Position numbers and translations under genes: made by a program. Under the pieces are notes generated by a model. The model was not told the origin of the DNA. It saw only the letters and a list, made by a program, of their open reading frames with translations, and made no database searches. DNA of 9,881 nt from an uncultured Bacilli bacterium. GTDB taxonomy: Bacteria; Bacillota_I; Bacilli_A; RF39; UBA660. Location: the NCBI GenBank assembly GCA_944371545.1, contig CALVXT010000035.1, positions 1 through 9,881 of the forward strand, written 5' to 3'. Shown in pieces: positions 1 through 5,673 of this stretch (position 1 is its first letter; each line of letters starts with the position of its first letter).

Positions 1-263
1 AATTAAAAAAAGATTTAGCCAATTTAAACAAAGAAGAAGCTAAAGAAATATTAGAAGAGAAAAAAGAATTTGTTGAATCAAAATGCAATGAAATCATTGA
101 AGATAATGAAAATTTTTCTGCGGTCGAAAAAGCAGCTGAAAAAGTAAAAGAAAAAACAAACAAAGTAGTAGACGGCGTTATTGAAGAAATAAATTCAAGT
201 GAAGAGCTTCCTAAAAATCCCAAAAACAAAAAACGAAAAAAGAAAAAAACGGAAAAAAAATAA
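1..263 (+). CDS. C-terminal fragment of a lysine/glutamate-rich protein (5' end outside window)
   Basis: An open frame enters from the left edge (first full codon at base 3) and runs 86 codons to a TAA at 261-263. The visible part is highly charged and looks helical or coiled-coil (repeated KEEAKEILEEKKEF-like and AAEKVKEKTNK-like stretches). It ends in an almost pure Lys/Arg/Asn tail beginning about 18 residues before the stop. No cysteine cluster, membrane segment or catalytic motif is visible. Such a basic tail could contact nucleic acid or acidic surfaces, but that is inference. I do not recognise the family and the N-terminal part, which would identify it, is missing. A strong terminator follows 33 bases after the stop, so this is the last gene of its unit. 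Confidence 0.7.
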   Translation, partial: LKKDLANLNKEEAKEILEEKKEFVESKCNEIIEDNENFSAVEKAAEKVKEKTNKVVDGVIEEINSSEELPKNPKNKKRKKKKTEKK

Positions 264-295
264 AATTTCTATCAATTTAAAAAATCTGTAATATA

Positions 296-349
296 AAAAG
301 AATCAATTTTAAATTTTGGCAAACAAATTTTAAAAATTGGTTCTTTTTT
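296..349 (+). terminator. Intrinsic terminator after the left-edge gene (possibly bidirectional)
   Basis: A long A/T-rich hairpin: the arm starting AAGAATCAATTTT at 298 pairs with the arm AAAAATTGGTTCTT ending near 344, with one G-U pair and one bulge, and is followed by TTCTTTTTTC. The arm is preceded by AAAAAG on the left, so the minus strand would also carry a U run. It separates the left-edge gene from the next promoter. Confidence 0.8.
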
Positions 350-376
350 CTCTTTAAAATATGGTAAATCTGCAAT

Positions 377-405
377 TTGACTCCTTACTTTTCCTTTGGT
401 ATAAC
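377..405 (+). promoter_or_regulatory. Extended -10 promoter for the Rpn-family gene
   Basis: TTGACT (377-382), a 17-base spacer, and TATAAC (400-405) preceded by TG (extended -10, TGgTATAAC). Transcription would begin near 412, giving a very short leader that contains GGAAAGGAG (412-420), five bases before the ATG at 426. Confidence 0.65.
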
Positions 406-425
406 AAGCATGGAAAGGAGCATCT

Positions 426-1250
426 ATGAGTAAAAATAAACCAAAAATAATTAATATGTTAAATGATGCAATGTTTAAAAGCATCATAAGAAGTAAGGAG
501 GCTAGACCTTTAGTCAATAACTTTCTTCATTCCCTAACTCATATTGAAGAAGAAAAACTAGAAAAAGCTACTTATATGGGTGGAGAAATTGCTAAAAAAC
601 ATATCCAAGAAAAAGGAAAAAGTTCAGATATAATCATTACTGTAGAAGATTGTAAAATCATTTTAGAAATGAACCAAACAGATACATTGGATATCTTTGA
701 TAAAAATACAAGTTATGCATTTGCTCTTTCTACAATAAGTACTCATATAAGAGGAAAAAGAAAAAAAATTATCGTAATAAATTTTGATGGATTTAATCGG
801 TTTAAAACAGATGAACCCATTCTAGTTTTTAGACTTCAAGATGAACATGGTCATATCGAATCCGAACTTTACCTCTCTTTTCATTTAATTCTTGAAAATG
901 CCAAGAAAAGCCAATATAATATACCTAAAGAAGTAGAAGAATTCATGGACTTTTTTCAAAAATACGAAAGCATCGAAGAATTAAAAGAAAAGTATAAGGG
1001 GAAGGAGAAGTTTGAAGGTATGGTAAAAAAAGTAGAAGAATTAACTCAAGATGAAGATTTCTTAATGTATTATGATTTAGAAGAAAAACATAAACATGAA
1101 AAACAAAGTTCTTATGAGTTAGGAATAGAACGTGGTATGGAACAAAATTCTATTGAGATTGCTAGGAAAATGATAAAGAAAAACAAAGAAATTTCAGAAA
1201 TTATGGAATTTACTGGTTTAACAAAAAAAGAAATTGAAAGTTTAAAATAA
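426..1250 (+). CDS. Rpn / PD-(D/E)XK nuclease-family protein (transposase-like)
   Basis: A 274-residue protein of the Rpn (recombination-promoting nuclease) / PD-(D/E)XK 'putative transposase' group. Characterised Rpn proteins are DNA endonucleases that stimulate RecA-independent recombination; some act as phage-responsive toxins. Seen here: the N-terminal NDAMFKSII block (13-21), a likely catalytic Asp (D68 in SSDIIITVED), and the second half of the nuclease core, ILEMNQ (E81), where many relatives have ExQ or ExK and this one has E-M-N. A second core strand follows (KIIVINF, 114-120). The C-terminus (about 230-274) is the usual short helical tail with an ELGIERGMEQ segment and a K/E-rich helix-turn-helix-like end. 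The start has an ideal ribosome site. The gene is monocistronic, with its own promoter and no terminal inverted repeats or target duplication seen nearby, so there is no sign that it is part of an insertion sequence. Whether the E-M-N core is active cannot be judged from sequence alone. Confidence 0.82.
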   Translation: MSKNKPKIINMLNDAMFKSIIRSKEARPLVNNFLHSLTHIEEEKLEKATYMGGEIAKKHIQEKGKSSDIIITVEDCKIILEMNQTDTLDIFDKNTSYAFALSTISTHIRGKRKKIIVINFDGFNRFKTDEPILVFRLQDEHGHIESELYLSFHLILENAKKSQYNIPKEVEEFMDFFQKYESIEELKEKYKGKEKFEGMVKKVEELTQDEDFLMYYDLEEKHKHEKQSSYELGIERGMEQNSIEIARKMIKKNKEISEIMEFTGLTKKEIESLK

Positions 1251-1259
1251 TTTCTTTTT
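1225..1259 (+). terminator. Weak A/T-only hairpin across the stop of the Rpn-family gene
   Basis: AAAAAGAAATT (1225-1235) pairs perfectly with AATTTCTTTTT (1249-1259) around a 13-base loop that contains the end of the coding region. The T run lies in the 3' arm and only one G-C pair is present, so termination would be weak. Nothing better is visible before the next promoter. Confidence 0.35.
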
Positions 1260-1293
1260 GAATTGAATAAAAGCTCTTGAAATGATAAAAAAA

Positions 1294-1322
1294 TTGACAA
1301 ATATTCTAAAATATTTTACAAT
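1294..1322 (+). promoter_or_regulatory. Promoter of the T-box / gltX operon
   Basis: A consensus -35 TTGACA (1294-1299), exactly 17 bases, then TACAAT (1317-1322). Predicted start near 1329, immediately before the T-box leader. It is one of the best vegetative-type promoters in the window. Confidence 0.8.
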
Positions 1323-1328
1323 ATTTTT

Positions 1329-1536
1329 GTAAAGCGATGAAGAAGAAGAGTAAAGATAATTCTTTTTGAAAGAGAGTCTATGGTTGGTGAAAATAGATAA
1401 AAGAATATTTTGAAGAAACTTTGGAGTTAAAGTTAAGATAAATTAACTTTCGGATGCTCACGTTACGAGCTAAGAGTAGAAAATAAGGTGGTACCACGAA
1501 TAATTCGTCCTTTGGGTATTGCCTTTTTGTTTTTTT
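1329..1536 (+). promoter_or_regulatory. T-box leader (tRNA-Glu-responsive transcription attenuator) upstream of gltX
   Basis: Stem I hallmarks occur in the usual order: AGTA (1349-1352), AGAGAG (1371-1376), GGTTGGTGA (1382-1390) of the distal loop region, then the 3' side with two consecutive GAA triplets (1412-1417), giving a glutamate specifier codon whichever is used. The T-box sequence AAGGTGGTACCACG follows at 1485-1498. Its TGGT would pair with a tRNA 3' end ACCA, implying discriminator A. The same T-box bases can alternatively pair with 1515-1525 to form the terminator. Known behaviour of this class: uncharged cognate tRNA bridges the specifier and the T-box, stabilises the antiterminator and turns the operon on. 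The specifier and the gltX gene just downstream agree on glutamate. Confidence 0.93.
1485..1536 (+). terminator. T-box regulatory terminator
   Basis: AAGGTGGTACC (1485-1495) pairs along its whole length with GGTATTGCCTT (1515-1525), using three G-U pairs, and is followed by a T-rich tract to 1536. A small inner hairpin ACGAA/TTCGT (1496-1507) sits in the loop. The 5' arm contains the T-box bases needed for tRNA 3'-end pairing, so terminator and antiterminator exclude each other. Confidence 0.8.
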
Positions 1537-1553
1537 AGAAAGAAGGTTTTATT

Positions 1554-3206
1554 ATGACAAGAGAAGAATTTGCAGATATTTTGCTTCCAAATGTTAAACA
1601 TACAAGAGCTTATTATGAAGAAAAATATGGAAAAAGAGATTTAAAAGATGAAGCTATGGTTACGAGACTTGCTCCTAGTCCTACTGGTTTTGTTCATATT
1701 GGTTCTTTATATCAGGCTGTCGCAGCTCAAAAACTTGCACATCAAAGTGGTGGGATTTGTTTTTTACGAATTGAAGATACGGATCAAAAAAGAGAAGTTG
1801 AAAATGGTATAGAGCAAATTATTACTTCTTTAAAAAATTATGATGTACAATTTGATGAAGGTCCTTTAAATAATGGTGAGGATGTTGGCGCTTATGGCCC
1901 ATATATCCAAAGTAAACGAAAAGATATTTATCAAGCTTTTGTAAAAGATTTGCTTATAAAAGATTTGGCTTATCCTTCTTTTTTAACAGAAGAAGAAAAA
2001 GAGGAAATTACGGAAAAGCAAAAAGCTATTAAATCTCGAATCGGAATTTTTGGACCATGGGCTAGTGCAGAGAGAAATATGAGTATGGAAGAAGCTGTAG
2101 AAAAAGTACGTGCAGGTATTCCTTATACAATTCGTTTAAAAAGTCATGGAAATTTTTTAAGAAGAGTAGTAATTGAAGATTGTATTAAAGGGGAAATTTC
2201 TATTCCTGAGAATGATATGGATCATATTTTATTAAAACAAGATGGCATTCCAACCTATCATTTCGCACATGCTGTTGATGATACATTGATGCATACAACA
2301 CATGTAACTCGCGGAGATGAATGGATTAGTAGTTTACCTTTTCATATTGAACTTTTTAAAGCTTTAGGTTATGAACCACCTAAATATGCTCATTTAGCTA
2401 CTATTCAAAAAGAAGAAGATGGTAAGAAAAGAAAAATCAGTAAAAGAAAAGATCCTGAAGCAAATGTTTTGTATTATACCGAAAAAGGTATTCCAGTTAA
2501 GGCTGTAGAAATTTATTTGATGACTCTTTTAAATTCTAATTTTGAAGAGTGGTATTTAGAAAATCCAAATAAAGATATTAATGAGTTTAATTTAGAATTT
2601 TCAAAAATGAGTACAAGTGGAGCCTTATTTGATATGGAAAAGCTTTTAAATATTTCTAAAAATTATATTAGTACTTTACCAGCTTTAGAGGTTTATCAAA
2701 ATACATTAGAATGGGCTAAAGTATATGATGAAGATTTTGCTAATTTGTTAGAAAAAGAAAAAGATATTGCTATTCGTACTTTAAATATTGAACGTGTTAG
2801 TGAAAAACCACGAAAAGATTTTGCAATGTATAGTGAAGTAAAGCAAAATATTTGGTATATGTTTAAAGAAAATTTTGATAATGTTACTTATGATTGGCAA
2901 AAAATTACAGACTTAGAAGAAATTAAACATATTTTGCAAGTTTATATTGATAAATATTACCATATCGAAGATGATAATGATGAGTGGTTTAATAAAGTAA
3001 AACTTTTATGCGATGAACTAGGATATGCTTCAAATATGAAAGATTATAAGAAAAATCCAGAAAATTATAAAGGGAATGTGGCGGATGTATCTACAGTTAT
3101 TCGAGTTGCTTTAACAACAAGTTCTAGAACTCCAAATTTAAAAGATATTATGGAAATTTTAGGAATCGATGAAGTAAAAAGAAGAATTGAAAAAATAAAA
3201 GGATAA
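1554..3206 (+). CDS. gltX: Glutamate--tRNA ligase
   Basis: A class I aminoacyl-tRNA synthetase that charges tRNA-Glu with glutamate in the cytoplasm. The 550-residue length and the roughly 35-residue N-terminal extension before the catalytic core (VTRLAPSPTGFVHIG) match the long clostridial-type enzyme. Class I signatures are clear: HIGS at 48-51, RIEDTD at 72-77 and KISKR (KMSKS equivalent) at 294-298. The C-terminal half is the helical anticodon-binding domain. The YPSFLTEEE segment (about 140-148) lacks the cysteines that form a zinc site in some GltX proteins, so this one is probably zinc-free there. The ATG at 1554 is preceded by AGAAGG at good spacing. A glutamate T-box precedes it, and the next gene starts only four bases after its stop. 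Whether it also charges tRNA-Gln cannot be decided from the window. Confidence 0.97.
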   Translation: MTREEFADILLPNVKHTRAYYEEKYGKRDLKDEAMVTRLAPSPTGFVHIGSLYQAVAAQKLAHQSGGICFLRIEDTDQKREVENGIEQIITSLKNYDVQFDEGPLNNGEDVGAYGPYIQSKRKDIYQAFVKDLLIKDLAYPSFLTEEEKEEITEKQKAIKSRIGIFGPWASAERNMSMEEAVEKVRAGIPYTIRLKSHGNFLRRVVIEDCIKGEISIPENDMDHILLKQDGIPTYHFAHAVDDTLMHTTHVTRGDEWISSLPFHIELFKALGYEPPKYAHLATIQKEEDGKKRKISKRKDPEANVLYYTEKGIPVKAVEIYLMTLLNSNFEEWYLENPNKDINEFNLEFSKMSTSGALFDMEKLLNISKNYISTLPALEVYQNTLEWAKVYDEDFANLLEKEKDIAIRTLNIERVSEKPRKDFAMYSEVKQNIWYMFKENFDNVTYDWQKITDLEEIKHILQVYIDKYYHIEDDNDEWFNKVKLLCDELGYASNMKDYKKNPENYKGNVADVSTVIRVALTTSSRTPNLKDIMEILGIDEVKRRIEKIKG

Positions 3207-3210
3207 TGCT

Positions 3211-4059
3211 ATGGAAAAGAATACTATAAGAAGATTGCCAAATCTAAGTGAAGAAGAAAAGAAAATGGAACAATATTTTATTGATGAGGCTTGTGAAAAA
3301 ACTGAAGAATATTTGCAAAAATATAAAAATATGCCTCAATCATTTGGTGGGAGATATATTTGTGCCGATTTGTTTAAAGAAACTTTTGAGATATATTCTG
3401 TTGATAGTAGTACTCGAAATTTCTATGCGAGTGTAATTCATAATAGTGCAGCTGTTTTATCAAATGAATTGTTTCAAAGAATGGCTGAGGATTCTTCAAT
3501 AAGTAAATGTATTTTTTTGACAGGAATTCCAGGAGCTGGAAAATCCTTTTTTGTACAGTCTTTAATTGTTAATGGAGAACTTCCTAAAGATACTATGGTA
3601 TTTGAAGGAGATATTAATTCTCTTGATACGATAAAGCAAAAAATGCAAAAAATTTTGGATAATCATAAAAAAATATATATTATTGTATTAAATCCAACTT
3701 TGGAATTGGCTTATCGTAATATGATGGAACGACTACATGAAATTGGTAGAGGAGCAAGTATGCATACAATGGCTCGTATAGCAAGTGGCTTAAAATGTTC
3801 TTTAAAAGAATTAAATCGTTTTTTTGAAGGAAATCTTCAAATTGGAATTTATAATAAACTTTCCAACACAGATATAACTATACAAGAAGGTATTGAAAAT
3901 ATAAATTCTTTAGAGGATAGATCTTATGAGGAAATCAAAGAAGAATTAGCACAAATTAGAGAAACTATTATTGCTGAGGAGAATGTAAAAAAAAACAGTT
4001 TATATGATTTAAAAAAGAATAGATTGGAGAATAATAATGGAATTAGTAAAAGTTCATAA
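3211..4059 (+). CDS. Zeta-toxin-like P-loop kinase
   Basis: A 282-residue P-loop ATPase/kinase of the zeta-toxin type. Characterised zeta/PezT proteins phosphorylate UDP-N-acetylamino sugars (UDP-GlcNAc), blocking early peptidoglycan synthesis; some related proteins phosphorylate other UDP sugars. Seen here: Walker A GIPGAGKS (105-112) after a beta-strand IFLTG; VFEGDINSL (130-138), whose D134 sits where the family has its substrate-binding acidic residue; a strand KIYIIVLNPT (154-163); and an Arg-rich helix with R169, R174 and R180 in a GRGASMHTMAR segment resembling the zeta R...GR...H region. The first 95 or so residues are helical and precede the P-loop, unlike PezT where the P-loop is near the N-terminus; the last 50 are charged and coiled-coil-like. 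The start has AAAGGA seven bases upstream, inside the end of gltX. No epsilon/PezA-like antitoxin gene lies beside it. A housekeeping or regulatory kinase is as plausible as a toxin; the substrate is unproven. Confidence 0.72.
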   Translation: MEKNTIRRLPNLSEEEKKMEQYFIDEACEKTEEYLQKYKNMPQSFGGRYICADLFKETFEIYSVDSSTRNFYASVIHNSAAVLSNELFQRMAEDSSISKCIFLTGIPGAGKSFFVQSLIVNGELPKDTMVFEGDINSLDTIKQKMQKILDNHKKIYIIVLNPTLELAYRNMMERLHEIGRGASMHTMARIASGLKCSLKELNRFFEGNLQIGIYNKLSNTDITIQEGIENINSLEDRSYEEIKEELAQIRETIIAEENVKKNSLYDLKKNRLENNNGISKSS

Positions 4060-4177
4060 AAAGAAAGATGAAGATAAGTTTTTATTAGAATTGATGTCAT
4101 TGGGCAAAAAAAATGCTATTAAAGCTTCTAAAGATTCTAATTATCGTAAAAAAGTAAAAAAAATGGCGAATTATTAG
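4037..4177 (+). CDS. Small basic protein, 46 residues, function unknown
   Basis: ATG at 4037 runs 46 codons to TAG at 4175-4177. It overlaps the end of the zeta-like gene by 23 bases in another frame and ends 16 bases before murF. TTGGAGA (4024-4030) sits six bases before the ATG, a good ribosome site, so translation is probably coupled to the kinase. The protein is very lysine-rich (MELVKVHKKK at the N-terminus, NYRKKVKKMANY at the C-terminus) around a short amphipathic centre (FLLELMSLGKKNAIKA). No cysteines or membrane segment. I do not recognise a family. Its position suggests a partner or regulator of the kinase, or an RNA/ribosome-binding peptide, but neither is shown. It fills what would otherwise be a 134-base gap in a tight operon. 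Confidence 0.6.
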   Translation: MELVKVHKKKDEDKFLLELMSLGKKNAIKASKDSNYRKKVKKMANY

Positions 4178-4193
4178 TAAAAGAGGTTAGCAA

Positions 4194-5567
4194 GTGAAAT
4201 TACAAGTTAGGCAAATTTTAACTATTTGTGAAGGGGGTTTAATAAGCGGTGATGAAAATCAGATTATTAAATCTTATTCTAAAGACACACGAACTTTAAA
4301 AAAAGGTGATTGTTATGTTGGAATTAAAGGAGAGAGTTTTGACGGCAATAAATTTTGGAAAGAAGCTTTAGAAAAAGGAGCAAGTGCTTGTATTGTGGAT
4401 TCGTTTGAAGGAAAACTAGATGACAATTCAGAAGATACAATTATTTTGGTAAAAGATACGGTAAAAGCTTTACAGGATTTGGCAACTTATGTGCGTGAAA
4501 ATTTGAACATTCCTGTGATTGCTGTAACTGGTAGTGTTGGTAAGACAAGTACAAAGGATATGATTGCTGCTGTTTTAGAAGAAAAATACAAAGTTTTAAA
4601 GTCACCTGGAAATTTAAATGGACAAATTGGGCTACCTTTGAATATTTTGAGCTATCAAGATGAAGAAGTAATGGTTTTAGAAATGGGAATGAATGATTTT
4701 GGACAAATTAAGAAGTTATCCTTAATTGCTAAGCCAACTATTGGGGTAATTACGAATATTGGTACAGCTCATATTGGAATATTAGGTTCAAGAGAGAATA
4801 TCTTGCAAGCTAAATTAGAAATTTTAGAAGGAATGAATGAAAATTCTTCCTTGGTTATTAATGCCGATAACGATTTATTATCGAGTGCCTCTTTGAAAAA
4901 TCATCCTATAATTAGATGTAGTATAGAAAAACAAGCGGATTTTCAAGCTGAAAAAATTGAAGTAGCAAAAGAGAAAACTCAATTTGAGGTTTTTTATAAA
5001 AATGAAAAAACTAAAATTGAACTTCCTTTAATGGGAGAGATATTTGTATCCAATGCTTTACTTGCAATAGCAGTGGGTTCTTTATTAAATATTTCAATGC
5101 CACAAATTAAACATGGATTAGAATCTTTAAACACAAAGCAAAATCATATGAAGTTTCTTTCTTTAAAAAATCATATTACTTTAATTGATGATACGTATAA
5201 TTCTAATTTTGAAGCGATAGAAAGTGCTTTGAAAACTCTTTTAAAATATCCTGGAAAAAGACATATTGCTGTTTTGGGAGATATTTTAGAAATGGAAGAA
5301 TTTTCTGAAGAAATTCATAGAAAAATTGGCTCATTACAAGAAATTTTAGAATTGGATGCTTTATTTTTGCAAGGAAATGCTTCTAAATATATTTTGGAAA
5401 GTGCTTTAGAGAATCAGATGAATTCTCATAAGATTTTTTATTTTGAAAGTCAAGAAACTTTGATTGAAGAATTAAAAAAAATGATGCAAGAAGGCGATGT
5501 TATTTTACTTAAAGCAAGTAATGGAATGCATTTTGAACGTATTACAAAAGCCTTACAAGAAAACTAA
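4194..5567 (+). CDS. murF: UDP-N-acetylmuramoyl-tripeptide--D-alanyl-D-alanine ligase
   Basis: A cytoplasmic Mur ligase that adds D-Ala-D-Ala to UDP-MurNAc-tripeptide using ATP, completing the pentapeptide precursor of peptidoglycan. All three Mur domains are visible in 457 residues: an N-terminal UDP-binding domain (1-105, with SKDTRTLKKGDCYVGIKG), the central ATPase domain with TGSVGKTST (112-120), GNLNGQIGLPLNIL (139-152), LEMGMN (162-167), TNIGTAHIG (187-195) and a K207 in QAKLEI as the likely carbamylated lysine, and the C-terminal domain with DDTYNSN (332-338) and VLGDILEME (360-368). The usual GRM motif before the DDTYNSN block is replaced by QNHMKF. The start is GTG with GAGG upstream at 4183-4186. 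It is the last gene of the T-box operon, so its expression may follow glutamate charging. Confidence 0.95.
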   Translation: MKLQVRQILTICEGGLISGDENQIIKSYSKDTRTLKKGDCYVGIKGESFDGNKFWKEALEKGASACIVDSFEGKLDDNSEDTIILVKDTVKALQDLATYVRENLNIPVIAVTGSVGKTSTKDMIAAVLEEKYKVLKSPGNLNGQIGLPLNILSYQDEEVMVLEMGMNDFGQIKKLSLIAKPTIGVITNIGTAHIGILGSRENILQAKLEILEGMNENSSLVINADNDLLSSASLKNHPIIRCSIEKQADFQAEKIEVAKEKTQFEVFYKNEKTKIELPLMGEIFVSNALLAIAVGSLLNISMPQIKHGLESLNTKQNHMKFLSLKNHITLIDDTYNSNFEAIESALKTLLKYPGKRHIAVLGDILEMEEFSEEIHRKIGSLQEILELDALFLQGNASKYILESALENQMNSHKIFYFESQETLIEELKKMMQEGDVILLKASNGMHFERITKALQEN

Positions 5568-5586
5568 AAAAAGTTTTCTTTTTTTT
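5557..5586 (+). terminator. Intrinsic terminator overlapping the murF stop
   Basis: AGAAAACT (5558-5565) pairs perfectly with AGTTTTCT (5572-5579) across a six-A loop, followed by eight T residues (5579-5586). The 5' arm is the last codons of murF and the stop codon runs into the loop. It ends the T-box operon. Confidence 0.87.
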
Positions 5587-5618
5587 GACAAATTTTGTGA
5601 AAAATATGTCAAAAAAAA
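5579..5618 (+). repeat. 40-bp near-perfect inverted repeat (candidate operator) upstream of fucO
   Basis: Twelve bases TTTTTTTTGACA (5579-5590) are the exact reverse complement of TGTCAAAAAAAA (5607-5618). Inside, ATTTT (5592-5596) and AAAAT (5601-5605) also pair around GTGA, with a single A/A mismatch. The left half shares the T tract of the murF terminator. The core TTGTGAAAAATATGTCAA (5595-5612) has one perfect TTGTGAA half-site of the redox regulator Rex, but the other half is poor, so Rex is only a guess. It lies upstream of the likely -10 (5641-5646). Confidence 0.5.
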
Positions 5619-5637
5619 ATTATTTAAATTAAAGATG

Positions 5638-5666
5638 TGGTAAAATGAAATAGTAGAATGGAGGGG
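5638..5666 (+). promoter_or_regulatory. Likely extended -10 and ribosome-binding site of the fucO operon
   Basis: TGgTAAAAT (5638-5646) is an extended -10 without a good -35 (5618-5623 reads ATTATT); transcription would start near 5653. The strong Shine-Dalgarno GGAGGGG (5660-5666) lies seven to nine bases before ATA at 5674 but about 25 bases before the first conventional start, TTG at 5692. This spacing is what decides the start call for fucO. Confidence 0.5.
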
Positions 5667-5673
5667 AGAGAAA

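Noticed and set aside
272..517. Hydrophobic 81-codon minus-strand frame across the first terminator and the Rpn gene start
   Set aside because: It overlaps a clear terminator, promoter and the well-supported plus-strand Rpn gene; no ribosome site or promoter on the minus strand. Hydrophobicity comes from reading A/T-rich DNA on the other strand.
3987..4022. A9 run (3987-3995) and a canonical A_AAA_AAG heptamer (4011-4017) near the end of the zeta-like gene, suggesting programmed frameshifting into the 46-codon ORF
   Set aside because: A -1 shift at the heptamer meets a TAG at 4020-4022 at once, and the frame of the small ORF is the +1 frame, which has a TAA at 4010-4012. No sensible fusion product results, and the small ORF has its own ribosome site.
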